Assembly (NCBI RefSeq): GCF_019263585.2
Contig: NZ_JADQDF010000001.1
Span: forward strand, 6,268,501-6,332,500
DNA length: 64,000 nucleotides
Direction of reading: 5' to 3'
Origin: Pseudonocardia oceani
Lineage (GTDB): Bacteria; Actinomycetota; Actinomycetes; Mycobacteriales; Pseudonocardiaceae
Shown: positions 8,162 to 16,415 of the stretch, in pieces
Layout: each line of letters opens with the position of its first letter
Position numbering within the stretch: position 1 is the first letter of the stretch
Made by a program: the position numbers and the translations under genes
The notes under the pieces: model-generated
Database searches by the model: none
Told to the model about the DNA's origin: nothing
The model's input: only the letters and a program-made list of their open reading frames with translations

Positions 8162-9751
8162 ATGAGGATCGCGCTCGACCCCGGACCGCGGGAGAGTCCG
8201 GTGCGGGTGCGGCGCCTGGCCGACGACGGCACACCGCTGGCCGGGACCGAGGTGCTGCCCGGCCTCGGCGCCGTCGCCGATCTGGAGCGCGAGCACGCCC
8301 CGCGCTGGGTGTTCGCCCGCCCGCGCAGCTACAGACGGCTGCTCGCGGCGGGCGTGCGGGTCGGGCGGGCGCACGATGTCGAGCTGGTGGAAGGGCTGCT
8401 CGTCGCGGCGGCCGGGCGGTCCGGGGAGCCGCACGGGCTCGCCGCGGCGGCGGCCCGCCTCGCCGGTCGGACACCCGAGCCCGACCCCCCGCTCGACGCC
8501 GACGGGGACGAGGCCTCTCCCGGGCTGTTCGACACCGGGCCCGCCCACGACGAGCTCGCCGACCTCGTCGCCGTGCACGCGGCGCAGGTCCGGGCGCTCA
8601 CCGATCCGCGGATGCGGCTGCTCGCCGCCGCGGAGTCCGCCGGCGCGCTGGTCGCCGAGGAGATGACCGCGCACGGGCTGCCGTGGAGCGCCGCCGCGCA
8701 CGACGCGCTGCTCACCGACCTGCTGGGCCCGCGCCCGGTCCTCGGCGGGCGCCCGCCGGTGCTGGCCACGCTCGCCGCGGAGGTCGACGCCGCGTTCGGG
8801 CGCCCGGTCAACCCCGACTCCCCCGCCGAGCTGCTGCGCGCCTTCGCGCGCGCCGGCCACGAGCTCACCACCACCCGGGCGTGGGAGCTGCGCCACGTCG
8901 CGCACCCCGCCGTCGCGCCGCTGCTGGCCTACAAGGAGCTCGCGCGGCTGCACGCGGCGCACGGCTGGAGCTGGCTGGCCACCTGGGTGCGCGACGGGCG
9001 GTTCCGGCCCGAGTACGTCGTCGGCGGGGTCGTCACGGGGCGGTGGGCCACCCGAGGCGGGGGTGCGCTGCAGATCCCCCGGACCCTGCGCGGCGCGGTG
9101 CGCGCCGACCCCGGGTGGCGGCTCGTCGTCGCCGACGCGGCGCAGCTGGAGCCGCGGGTGCTCGCGGCGCTGTCGGGCGACCACGCGCTGGCCCCCGACG
9201 CCGACGACCTCTACGCCGCGCTGGCGGCCCGCGAGTTCGGCGGCGACCGCGGCCAGGCCAAGCTCGCGCTGCTCTCGGCGATGTACGGGGCGAGCGCGGG
9301 GCAGGCGGGCGAGCTCGTCGCGCGGCTGCGGCGGCGCTACCCGGCCGGGATGGGCTACGTCGACGGCGCCGCCCGCGACGGCGAGGCCGGGCGGCTGGTG
9401 CACTCGCACCTGGGCCGCACCTGCCCGCCGGCCCGCCCCGGCGACGAGGAGCCCGGCCGGGCCCGCGCCCGCGGCCGCTTCACCCGCAACTTCGTCGTGC
9501 AGGCCACCGCGGCGGAGTGGGCGCTGGTGCTGCTCGCCGAGCTGCGCCTGCTGCTGCGCGGCGGCCCGGCCGAGCTGGTGTTCTTCCAGCACGACGAGGT
9601 GCTGCTGCACTGCCCCGCCGAGGTCGCGCCCGACGTCGTCGACGCGGTCGCCACGGCCGCCGACACCGCCCGGCGCCGCCTGTTCGGCGACACCCCGGTC
9701 CGCTTCCCGCTCACCGCCCGGGTCGTGGGGTCCTACGACGAGCCGGCGTGA
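8162..9751 (+). CDS. PolA-type DNA polymerase with degenerate 3'-5' exonuclease domain
   Basis: This 529-residue family-A polymerase lacks the 5' nuclease domain of Pol I. Motif A is VVADAAQLEPR (Asp325 and the Q-x-E-x-R), motif B is the segment GQAKLALLSAMYG (about residues 363-375) and motif C is QHDEVLL with HDE at 477-479. The N-terminal 150 residues occupy the place of the exonuclease domain, but the DEDD acidic residues are not clear. The protein belongs to a family usually labelled bifunctional 3'-5' exonuclease/DNA polymerase in actinobacteria, carried in addition to polA. Its role is unestablished; repair or lesion bypass is a guess. ATG 8162 lies 31 nt after the flavoprotein stop. 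Confidence 0.85.
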   Translation: MRIALDPGPRESPVRVRRLADDGTPLAGTEVLPGLGAVADLEREHAPRWVFARPRSYRRLLAAGVRVGRAHDVELVEGLLVAAAGRSGEPHGLAAAAARLAGRTPEPDPPLDADGDEASPGLFDTGPAHDELADLVAVHAAQVRALTDPRMRLLAAAESAGALVAEEMTAHGLPWSAAAHDALLTDLLGPRPVLGGRPPVLATLAAEVDAAFGRPVNPDSPAELLRAFARAGHELTTTRAWELRHVAHPAVAPLLAYKELARLHAAHGWSWLATWVRDGRFRPEYVVGGVVTGRWATRGGGALQIPRTLRGAVRADPGWRLVVADAAQLEPRVLAALSGDHALAPDADDLYAALAAREFGGDRGQAKLALLSAMYGASAGQAGELVARLRRRYPAGMGYVDGAARDGEAGRLVHSHLGRTCPPARPGDEEPGRARARGRFTRNFVVQATAAEWALVLLAELRLLLRGGPAELVFFQHDEVLLHCPAEVAPDVVDAVATAADTARRRLFGDTPVRFPLTARVVGSYDEPA

Positions 9752-9755
9752 GCGC

Positions 9756-10670
9756 TCAGTCCTGCGCGGCGGTCAGCACGTCCTGCGCCATCGACAGCAT
9801 GCCCAGGGCGTTGGGGTGCACCGGGGCGGCGGGGGCGGTCGGGGCCAGGCCCTCGATCCACTTCGTGCCCGGCAGGGTGCAGACGTCGTGGCCGATGAAC
9901 CGGTCGTAGGTGTCGACGTAGGCGACCCCCGCCGCGTCGGCCTGCTCGGCCAGCATCGCGTTGAGCGCCTTCTCCGTCTCGCGCAGGAAGGCCACGTCGC
10001 CCGGACTGAACGGCACGACGGGGAAGCAGCCGGCGCCCTCGTCGGGCAGGATCGCCGGGTAGCCGACGACGAACACCTCGGCCTGCGGGGCGCGCTCGCT
10101 GATCGCCTCGAGCGCGGCGGCCACCTCGGGCGCGGTCTCGTCGATCCGCTCCTGGAGCTGGTCCTCGCCGTCGGGACCGGTGAAGAAGTCGCGGCAGGCG
10201 GCGCCCAGCGGCGCGCGGGGCGAGCGCACGGCGCACTCGGAGATGATCGTCGCGAACCCGATGTCGTTGCCGCCGATGGAGAGCGTGACGCCGGTGGTGC
10301 CCTCGACCAGGGCGTCGAGCTGCGCCGGGTTGGTGCCCGCCGAGGTGGCCTGCGGGGCGAGGAGGTCCTCGGTGGTGGCGCCGCTGCAGCTGACGTCGCG
10401 GAAGTCCGGGACGCGGCCGGTCGCGGCCACCAGCGACGGGTAGTTGCGGTTGGAGCGCAGGCAGCCCGCGGGCGTGCCCTTCTGCTGCGGAATGTGCGGG
10501 CCGGCCGCGTAGGAGTCGCCCAGCGCCACGTAGGCGTCGAACAGCGGGGCCGACGCGAACGGGCTCTCGGCCGGAGCGGCGCCCGCCGGCGTCGCCAGGA
10601 CGACGCCGAGCGCGAGGACCGTGCCGGGCAGCAGGAGCTTGGCGATCCGGACGGGGCGCAGGCGCATCAC
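9756..10670 (-). CDS. Secreted SGNH/GDSL-family hydrolase
   Basis: This is a 304-residue exported esterase/lipase-like protein. A signal peptide ends near TPAGA-AP (residues about 28-32). Block I is VALGDSYAAG with the nucleophile Ser, block III is SIGGNDIGF and block V is VHPNALGM with the catalytic His. About six cysteines (for example GCLRSN, CSGAT, ACRDF, GCFPV and VCTLPG) suggest disulfides, as in secreted actinobacterial SGNH lipases. It is convergent with the polymerase gene with 4 nt between stops. ATG 10670 or the adjacent ATG 10667 is the start. Confidence 0.87.
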   Translation of the reverse strand: MMRLRPVRIAKLLLPGTVLALGVVLATPAGAAPAESPFASAPLFDAYVALGDSYAAGPHIPQQKGTPAGCLRSNRNYPSLVAATGRVPDFRDVSCSGATTEDLLAPQATSAGTNPAQLDALVEGTTGVTLSIGGNDIGFATIISECAVRSPRAPLGAACRDFFTGPDGEDQLQERIDETAPEVAAALEAISERAPQAEVFVVGYPAILPDEGAGCFPVVPFSPGDVAFLRETEKALNAMLAEQADAAGVAYVDTYDRFIGHDVCTLPGTKWIEGLAPTAPAAPVHPNALGMLSMAQDVLTAAQD

Positions 10671-10768
10671 ACGGAGTCGAACGACCGGCGACCGTCCCGG
10701 TTACGCGTTCCCCCCTCACGAACGGGGGCCTGTCGCCGCGGCCGCCGCGCTCCTAGCGTCCCGGGACC

Positions 10769-11926
10769 ATGCAGCGCAGCAGCGACCGGATCCTCACCAC
10801 CCACGTCGGCAGCCTCGCCCGGCCCCGTGACCTGCTCGAGGTCATGCGGGAGAAGGAGCACGGCCGCCCCTACGACGCCGACGGGTACAGCGAGCGCGTG
10901 ACGACCGCCGTCGCGGAGGTGGTGGACCGGCAGGTCGACGCGGGCATCGACGTCGTCACCGACGGGGAGATGGGCAAGGTCAGCTTCCTGACCTACGTCA
11001 AGGACCGGCTCTCCGGGTTCGCCGCCGACTCCGGCGAGAAGCTGATGCCGCCGTCGTGGCAGGTGGAGATCGACGCGTTCCCCGAGTACTACGCCGGCTA
11101 CCTCGGCAAGTACACCGAGCAGGTCAGCCCGATGACGACGATGGTCTGCACCGGCCCGGTCACCTACGTCGGCCAGGAGCAGCTGCAGACCGACATCGCC
11201 AACCTGCGCGCCGCCGTCGAGGGGCAGCAGGTCGTCGAGGCGTTCCTGCCCTCCACCAGCCCCAGCGGCTTCGGGCGCAACGAGCACTACGGCTCGCACG
11301 GGGAGTACCTGGAGGCCGTGGCCGAGGCGCTGCGTGAGGAGTACCTCGGGATCGTCGACGCCGGGTTCCTCCTGCAGATCGACGACCCGTGGCTGATCGA
11401 GTACCTGTCGGAGAACCCGGAGACCACGCCCGGGCAGCGCCGCGCCGACGCCGAGCAGCACGTCGAGATCCTCTCCCACGCCCTGCGCGGCATCCCGCGC
11501 GAGAAGATCCGCCTGCACACCTGCTACGGCCTCAACCACGGCCCGCGCGTGCACGACATCGACCTGCGCGACGTCGCCCCGCTGATGCTCAGGATCCCGG
11601 CCGGGGCGTACTCGTTCGAGGTCGCCAACCCGCGACACCAGCACGAGTGGAAGATCTGGCGCGACATCCCGCTGGAGGACGGCCAGATCCTCGTCCCCGG
11701 CCTGCTCGGCCACGCCACCAACTACGTCGAGCACCCGGAGCTGATCGCCGACCAGATCGAGCAGTACGCCGGGATCGTCGGGCGCGAGAACGTCATCGCC
11801 GGGGCCGACTGCGGCTTCTCCTCCCGCGCCAGCTTCTCCCCCGAGGTCCACCCGACCGTCGTGTGGGAGAAGTTCCGGGCGCTCGCCGATGGGGCGCGGA
11901 TCGCGTCGGCGCGTCTCTGGCCGTGA
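10769..11926 (+). CDS. MetE C-terminal-domain-like (cobalamin-independent methionine synthase family) protein
   Basis: This 385-residue protein has the zinc-dependent MetE/UROD-like barrel without the MetE N-terminal domain. It starts RILTTHVGSLARP. The zinc ligands of the family are recognisable: His and Cys in HTCYGLNHG, a Glu in YSFEVANPRH and Cys in GADCGFSS near residue 346. Proteins of this size often act in methyl transfer other than methionine synthesis (for example epoxyalkane:CoM-like or vitamin-related C1 chemistry). The substrate here is unknown. TAGCGT lies 9 nt before ATG 10769. Confidence 0.83.
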   Translation: MQRSSDRILTTHVGSLARPRDLLEVMREKEHGRPYDADGYSERVTTAVAEVVDRQVDAGIDVVTDGEMGKVSFLTYVKDRLSGFAADSGEKLMPPSWQVEIDAFPEYYAGYLGKYTEQVSPMTTMVCTGPVTYVGQEQLQTDIANLRAAVEGQQVVEAFLPSTSPSGFGRNEHYGSHGEYLEAVAEALREEYLGIVDAGFLLQIDDPWLIEYLSENPETTPGQRRADAEQHVEILSHALRGIPREKIRLHTCYGLNHGPRVHDIDLRDVAPLMLRIPAGAYSFEVANPRHQHEWKIWRDIPLEDGQILVPGLLGHATNYVEHPELIADQIEQYAGIVGRENVIAGADCGFSSRASFSPEVHPTVVWEKFRALADGARIASARLWP

Positions 11927-11942
11927 CCGTCCTGCAGGCGCG

Positions 11943-13169
11943 TCAGCGGCGGCCGCGGACCAGGTCGAGCAGGTGGTCCAGGACCGCGGCGCCGTCGGCG
12001 CGCAGGGCGTTGTGCTCGTACTCGCTGGTGACCCACGGGCGCAGGCCGCGGACCTGTGCCGCGGTCTCCAGCGAGAAGGCGCTCTCGACGTAGAGGTCCT
12101 CGACGTACACCGCGGCGGCCGCGGGCACCTCGTTGCCGCCGAGCACCGCGGCGTCGTAGAGGCGGGGCCAGGGGTGCGCGGCCAGCAGCTCCGCCACCTC
12201 GGCGAACGGCCGCAGTGCGCCGAGCTCGTCGAACATCCACCGGTAGACGTGCTCACCGGTGAGCAGCGCCCGGTCCTCGGCGTACTCCGGCGGCATCGTG
12301 CGCTGCGCCGACCAGCCCGTGACGTGGCCGTCGGAGTAGCTCGACTCGTGCAGCACCGCGTAGACCGGGTTCCGCGCGAAGCCGATGGTCTCGGCGTCGT
12401 GGGCGAAGGCCGGGGAGTGCGGGTCGAGCTCGAGGAGCGCGTGCAGGAGCTCGGGTCCCTCGCTGCGGCCCAGCAGGTTGCCGGCCTGGCGCAGACGGGC
12501 GAGCGAGAGGCGGTCGCCCGAGGCCAGGACCGGGGCGGCGTCGACGGCGGCGAGGAACCGGTCGCGGTCCTCGGGGTAGCGCGCCCAGTAGCGGCGGTTG
12601 CGCTCCAGCACGCGGGCGTAGGTGGCGGCGTAGACCTCGTCGGGGTGGCGCCCGATCGGCGGCAGCCCGCCGGTGAACAGCGCCTCGCGCAGCCCCTCGG
12701 GCCGCTGCGAGAGGTAGGCGAGCGTGCAGAACCCGCCGAAGCTCTGCCCGAGCACCGTCCACGGCGGGCTCCCCAGGTGCGCGCGCAGCGCCTCCGCGTC
12801 GGCGACGATCGCGTCGGCGCGGAAGTGCACGAGGTACGCGGCCTGCTCGGCCGGGGTGCGCCCGGCGAGCGTGGCCGGGCCGACGGGCGTCGAGCGGCCG
12901 GTGCCGCGCTGGTCGAGCATGAGGACGCGGAAGTCGGCCAGCGCGCGGTCGAGCCAACCCGGGGCCGACGGCCGCCGCGTCGGGCGGGGCGCCTCGAACC
13001 CCGGCCCGCCCTGCAGGAACAGCAGGAAGGGGCGGTCCTGGCCGTCGGGGTCGGCGACCTCGCGGGCGAACACGGTGATCTGCTCGCCGCCCGGTGCGGT
13101 GTGGTCCAGCGGCACGCGGACCTCGTGCTCGGTCACGACCAGGCCGGGGCTCCGCCTCACGATCGACAT
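11943..13169 (-). CDS. Alpha/beta hydrolase, proline iminopeptidase-like (S33)
   Basis: This is a 408-residue alpha/beta hydrolase. The nucleophile elbow is GQSFGG (about residue 145), the oxyanion segment is FLQGGPGFEAP, the strand MLDQRGTGRSTP is characteristic of S33 aminopeptidases, and the C-terminal catalytic His is in SEYEHNALR. No signal peptide is visible. I chose ATG 13169; the longer frame to 13319 overlaps the divergent PPOX gene, and CATCAT sits 6 nt before this ATG as a -10. Only 31 bp separate it from the PPOX start. Confidence 0.83.
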   Translation of the reverse strand: MSIVRRSPGLVVTEHEVRVPLDHTAPGGEQITVFAREVADPDGQDRPFLLFLQGGPGFEAPRPTRRPSAPGWLDRALADFRVLMLDQRGTGRSTPVGPATLAGRTPAEQAAYLVHFRADAIVADAEALRAHLGSPPWTVLGQSFGGFCTLAYLSQRPEGLREALFTGGLPPIGRHPDEVYAATYARVLERNRRYWARYPEDRDRFLAAVDAAPVLASGDRLSLARLRQAGNLLGRSEGPELLHALLELDPHSPAFAHDAETIGFARNPVYAVLHESSYSDGHVTGWSAQRTMPPEYAEDRALLTGEHVYRWMFDELGALRPFAEVAELLAAHPWPRLYDAAVLGGNEVPAAAAVYVEDLYVESAFSLETAAQVRGLRPWVTSEYEHNALRADGAAVLDHLLDLVRGRR

Positions 13170-13200
13170 GCCCCGATGATGGCAGCTAGCGTCACCGATC

Positions 13201-13656
13201 ATGAAGGAGCAGAAGCGGTCCCGGAAGATCGCCATGACGTCCGAGGAGGTCGACACCTTCCTCGCCGAGCAGCGCACGGTCCGCGTCGCCACCAACGGCA
13301 CGAACGGTCCGCACGCCACCCCGCTCTGGTACGTCTGGCACGGCGGCGCGATGTGGCTGACGTCGCTCTCGCGCAGCCAGCGCTGGGCCGACCTGCAGTC
13401 CGACCCGCGGATCGCCGCCGTCGTCGACGCCGGGGAGGACTACAGGGAGCTGCGCGGCGTCGAGATCCGCGGCCGGGTGCATGTCGTGGGCGAGGTGCCG
13501 CGCACCGGGGAACCGGTGCCCGAGCTGGAGGGCCCCGAGCAGGCGTTCGCCGACCGCTACTCCGGCGGCACGATGCACCACGACGGTCGCCACGCCTGGC
13601 TCGAGCTCGTGCCCGAGAAGATCACGAGCTGGGACTTCCGCAAGATCGGCGGCTGA
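13201..13656 (+). CDS. Pyridoxamine 5'-phosphate oxidase-fold (PPOX/FDOR) protein
   Basis: This is a 151-residue split-barrel flavin or F420-binding protein. Hallmarks are FLAEQRTVRVATNGTNG near the N-terminus, TPLWYVWHGGAMWLTS, the segment RWADLQSDPRIAAVVDAG and EIRGRVHVVGEV. The C-terminal LELVPEKITSWDFRKIGG is typical of the actinobacterial FDOR group, so F420 is a likely cofactor. TAGCGT is 8 nt before ATG 13201. The BKACE gene begins 2 nt after its stop, so the two are likely co-expressed. Confidence 0.83.
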   Translation: MKEQKRSRKIAMTSEEVDTFLAEQRTVRVATNGTNGPHATPLWYVWHGGAMWLTSLSRSQRWADLQSDPRIAAVVDAGEDYRELRGVEIRGRVHVVGEVPRTGEPVPELEGPEQAFADRYSGGTMHHDGRHAWLELVPEKITSWDFRKIGG

Positions 13657-13658
13657 GC

Positions 13659-14555
13659 GTGCCGGCTGGTCGCTCGCCGGTCGTCATCGAGCTGGCGGTC
13701 AACGGCTCGACCCCGCGCAGCGCCAACCCGCACGTCCCGCGCACGCCCGACGAGATCACCGCCGACGCGCTGCACGGCCTCGGCCACGGCGCGGCGATCG
13801 TGCACAACCACAACGACGAGCCGATGTTCACCGCCGACGGCGTGCACGCGGTGGAGCCCTACCTGCAGGCCTGGGAGCCCGTGCTGGCCCGGCACCCCGA
13901 CGCGCTGCTCTACCCGACGATGTCGGCCGGCGCCCGCGGCATCCCGGTCGAGCGCCGGTGGGCGCACTGCGCGGAGCTGGCCCGCCGCGGCTGGGGCGGG
14001 TTCGCGCTGGTCGACCCGGGGTCGGTGAACGTCGGGATGACCGCCGACGGCACCTTCCCGGCCGGCGCGGCCGACGGCGCGTACCAGAACACCTACGCCG
14101 ACACCGTCACGATGTTCGACCTGTGCGCCCGCTACCGGGCCGCGCCGAGCATCTCGGTGTTCGAGCCCGGTTTCCTGCGCACCGCGCTGGCGCTGCACCG
14201 CGCGGGCCGGGTGCCGCCCGGGGCGCTGGTGAAGCTGTACTTCGGCGGTGACCTGCAGTTCGGCCTGCCGCCCACCGAGGCCGGCCTCGCCGCGTACCTG
14301 GAGCTGCTGGAACCGTCGGGCCTGCCGTGGTCGGTGGCGGTGCTCGGGGGCGACGTCGTCGGCTGCGGGCTGGCGGAGCGCGCGATCCGCCTCGGCGGCC
14401 ACGTGCGCGTCGGCCTGGAGGACCACGCCGGCCCCCGCCGCCCGACCAACGCCGAGCTGCTGGCCGAGGTGGTGGAGCTGGTGGAGCGGCTGGGTAGGCG
14501 CCCGGCCGACAGCGCGGAGGCCCGCACGCTGTTCGGCATCCTGCCGCGGGGGTGA
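13659..14555 (+). CDS. BKACE family (3-keto-5-aminohexanoate cleavage-like) enzyme
   Basis: This 298-residue TIM-barrel protein belongs to the beta-keto acid cleavage enzyme family, which condenses a beta-keto acid with acetyl-CoA through a metal. Visible are the N-terminal ELAVNGSTPRSANPHVPRTP, the metal-binding VHNHNDEP (about residues 46-53) and the C-terminal VRVGLEDH. The usual second His-x-His is here His-Asn-His. It starts at GTG 13659, 2 nt after the PPOX stop. Specific substrate unknown. Confidence 0.82.
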   Translation: MPAGRSPVVIELAVNGSTPRSANPHVPRTPDEITADALHGLGHGAAIVHNHNDEPMFTADGVHAVEPYLQAWEPVLARHPDALLYPTMSAGARGIPVERRWAHCAELARRGWGGFALVDPGSVNVGMTADGTFPAGAADGAYQNTYADTVTMFDLCARYRAAPSISVFEPGFLRTALALHRAGRVPPGALVKLYFGGDLQFGLPPTEAGLAAYLELLEPSGLPWSVAVLGGDVVGCGLAERAIRLGGHVRVGLEDHAGPRRPTNAELLAEVVELVERLGRRPADSAEARTLFGILPRG

Positions 14556-15083
14556 ACCGCGTTCCGCGGAACGCGAACGCGTCCCGGCTGACCCGCGTTC
14601 CGCGGAACGCGACAGCTGCACGGGGCCGAACCGCGTGCCGCGGAACGCGATCGCGCGGACGTCGGTGCGAGCCGGGCCGGGTCGCGCGCCCGGGGTCGTG
14701 CCCGCACACCCGGACCGGTTCCCGCGCGCCGAACCTGCTCCCGCGAGCCCCCGGGGGCGCGCGGGAGCTTGGAACGCGCGCGGGAACCGGGAACGCACGC
14801 GGGACCGCCCACGCCGAGCCGTCGATCGCGTTCCGCGGAACGCTGTCATCACGGGCAGTGCATTCCGCGGAACACGATCGCCGTCGCGGGCGGAGGTGGT
14901 GTGCGCGCCGGCGCGGGCGCCCGTCCCGGGGCTCCCGCGCCCCGAACCAGCTCCCGCGAGCCCTCGGAGGCGCGCGGGAGCTCGGAACGCACGCGGCAAC
15001 CGGAAACGCGCGCGGGAGGACCCCCGCCGCCCACCGAGCGCCCCCGCCGCGGTTCGACCGCCCACCGGCGGGCATCCGGGGCC
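14556..15083. repeat. Noncoding patch of TTCCGCGGAA palindromes and 75-bp direct repeats
   Basis: This 528-bp gap has no supported gene. It holds five copies of a palindrome around TTCCGCGGAA: 14558-14575 and 14594-14611 (both CGCGTTCCGCGGAACGCG, perfect 18 bp), 14632-14649 (one change), 14828-14843 (perfect 16 bp) and the core alone at 14863-14872. It also holds two imperfect copies of a ~75-bp unit at about 14729-14803 and 14941-15015. Open frames through it encode only repeats such as VPRNA and FRGTR from the palindrome, on both strands, which argues against coding. Confidence 0.8.
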
Positions 15084-15470
15084 GTGGACCACAACGCGAT
15101 CGTGCTGCACCAGGACGACGTCGACCCGGACTCGTGGGACGACCCCGTCCGCGGCACGCTCGCCTTCCGCACCCTGCTCGGCGGGGCGGCCACACCGACC
15201 GGGCGGCTCACGGCGGGCGTCGCGCAGCTGCCGCCGGGTGGGTGGCTGGGTCTGCACGCCCACGACCAGGCGGAGGTCTACCACGTGCTGGAGGGGGAGC
15301 TGCTGCTCCGGCTCGACGACTCCGAGCACCGGCTCCGGCCCGGCTCGGTGGTGTTCCTCCCGGGCGGGACGCCGCACGGCGTCACGAACACCGGTGACGC
15401 CGCGGCGCGGCTGTTCTACGTGCTGGCGGCCGGCTCGTTCGAGGAGGTCGAGTACCGGTTCGGCGAGTGA
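15084..15470 (+). CDS. Small cupin-domain protein
   Basis: This 128-residue single-domain cupin has motif 1 as GWLGLHAHDQAEVYHVLEGE (two His, a Glu and a third His in place of the usual spacing) and motif 2 as PGGTPHGVTNTG. It starts at GTG 15084, where the repeat patch ends. It could be a metal-dependent oxygenase or isomerase, or a sugar or ligand-binding protein. Nothing nearby indicates a substrate. The downstream fic gene is convergent with 3 nt between them. Confidence 0.72.
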   Translation: MDHNAIVLHQDDVDPDSWDDPVRGTLAFRTLLGGAATPTGRLTAGVAQLPPGGWLGLHAHDQAEVYHVLEGELLLRLDDSEHRLRPGSVVFLPGGTPHGVTNTGDAAARLFYVLAAGSFEEVEYRFGE

Positions 15471-15473
15471 GGC

Positions 15474-16049
15474 TCAGCGGTCGACGAGGGCGTCGAGCAT
15501 CGCCCGCAGCGGGGCGGTGTCGCCGTCGACGTGCGCGGCCCGGCAGGCCGCGGCGTTCTCCGCCGGATCCATCGCCACCCAGCGGACGGGGTGGCCGGCG
15601 GTGCGGGCGAGCTGGCCGAGGAAGGCGCGCTGGGTGCGGCCGTTGCCCTCGCGGAACGGGTGCAGGCCGTTGATCCCACCCAGCAGCCAGGCGAGGGCGT
15701 CGACGAAGGTGTCGCGGTCGAGGCCCTGCAGGCAGTGGTGGCGGGCGAGCTGGACGAACAGCCGCTCCCCCGCCGACGGCAGCTCCTGCGGTGAGCAGAA
15801 CGGCGCGCCCTTGCCGATGGCGACCGTGCGCAGCTCGCCCGCCCAGTCGTAGACGTCGCCGAAGAGGTGGCGGTGGAAGGCGCGCAGGTGGGCGAGGTCG
15901 TAGTGCCCGGCGAGGTCGGTCCCCGCCAGGTCGACGAGGCGGGTGCCCGATAGCTCGGCCTCGACCTGGGCCAGTTCGGACCGGTCGGTGATGGCGAGGC
16001 GGTTGCGCAGGACTCCGGAGTCGAGATCGAGGTAGGGGTCCCAGGTCAC
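15474..16049 (-). CDS. Fic-domain AMP-transferase, toxin of a class I Fic module
   Basis: This 191-residue Fic protein carries the complete catalytic motif HPFREGNGR, followed by TQRAFL (about residues 130-144), expected to transfer AMP from ATP to a Ser/Thr/Tyr of a target. The flap region is LRTVAIGKGAPFCSP, as in VbhT/FicT-type toxins. It has no internal inhibitory helix, which fits class I, where inhibition comes from a partner. Its GTG start overlaps the antitoxin stop by 4 nt (GTGA). The target is unknown; DNA gyrase and topoisomerase IV are the known targets of FicT toxins. Confidence 0.88.
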   Translation of the reverse strand: MTWDPYLDLDSGVLRNRLAITDRSELAQVEAELSGTRLVDLAGTDLAGHYDLAHLRAFHRHLFGDVYDWAGELRTVAIGKGAPFCSPQELPSAGERLFVQLARHHCLQGLDRDTFVDALAWLLGGINGLHPFREGNGRTQRAFLGQLARTAGHPVRWVAMDPAENAAACRAAHVDGDTAPLRAMLDALVDR

Positions 16050-16369
16050 GGGCGGTAGCGGGCGAGGATCTGCTCGCGCATCTCATCGGTGGTGAGCGTG
16101 CCGGCAGCCACCGCGGCGAACAGGCGCAGACCGTCGGCACTGGGCTCCAGCCCCTCCGCCCGCACCGACGCCAACGCCTCGGCGACGGCCTCGCGCCGCT
16201 CCGCGCGGTCGCGCAGGTGCTGGTAGTGCGACACCGACATGACGACGGCCTCGGGCTTGCGGTGCGCCCCGACGAACACGGGCTCCGCATCGGGCTCCTG
16301 CACGCGCTTCAGCGTGGCCGCCAGCCCGGCGCGGAACTCGCGGAACGACAGCACCTGGGGCAGCAGCAT
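16046..16369 (-). CDS. Antitoxin with Phd/YefM-like N-terminus and VbhA-like Fic-inhibitory C-terminus
   Basis: This 107-residue protein has two parts. Residues 1-55 (VLSFREFRAGL, then HRKPEAVVMSVSHYQHL) look like a Phd/YefM antitoxin DNA-binding fold. Residues 60-107 look like VbhA, with the Fic inhibitory motif (S/T)xxxE(G/N) present as SVRAEG (S68, E72, G73), followed by LEPSADG and a TTDEMREQILARY helix. It overlaps fic by 4 nt, so the pair forms one toxin-antitoxin operon. DNA binding is inferred from the fold only. Confidence 0.8.
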   Translation of the reverse strand: MLLPQVLSFREFRAGLAATLKRVQEPDAEPVFVGAHRKPEAVVMSVSHYQHLRDRAERREAVAEALASVRAEGLEPSADGLRLFAAVAAGTLTTDEMREQILARYRP

Positions 16370-16415
16370 GGCCGGAGCGTACCCGGATGCGTACGCATTC
16401 CCCAGAGCCCGCTCG

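Noticed and set aside
14552..15397. Open frames through the repeat patch encoding VPRNA/FRGTR repeats
   Set aside because: Repeats appear in several frames and on both strands because the DNA itself is palindromic; composition is Arg/Gly/Pro only and there is no consistent codon bias.
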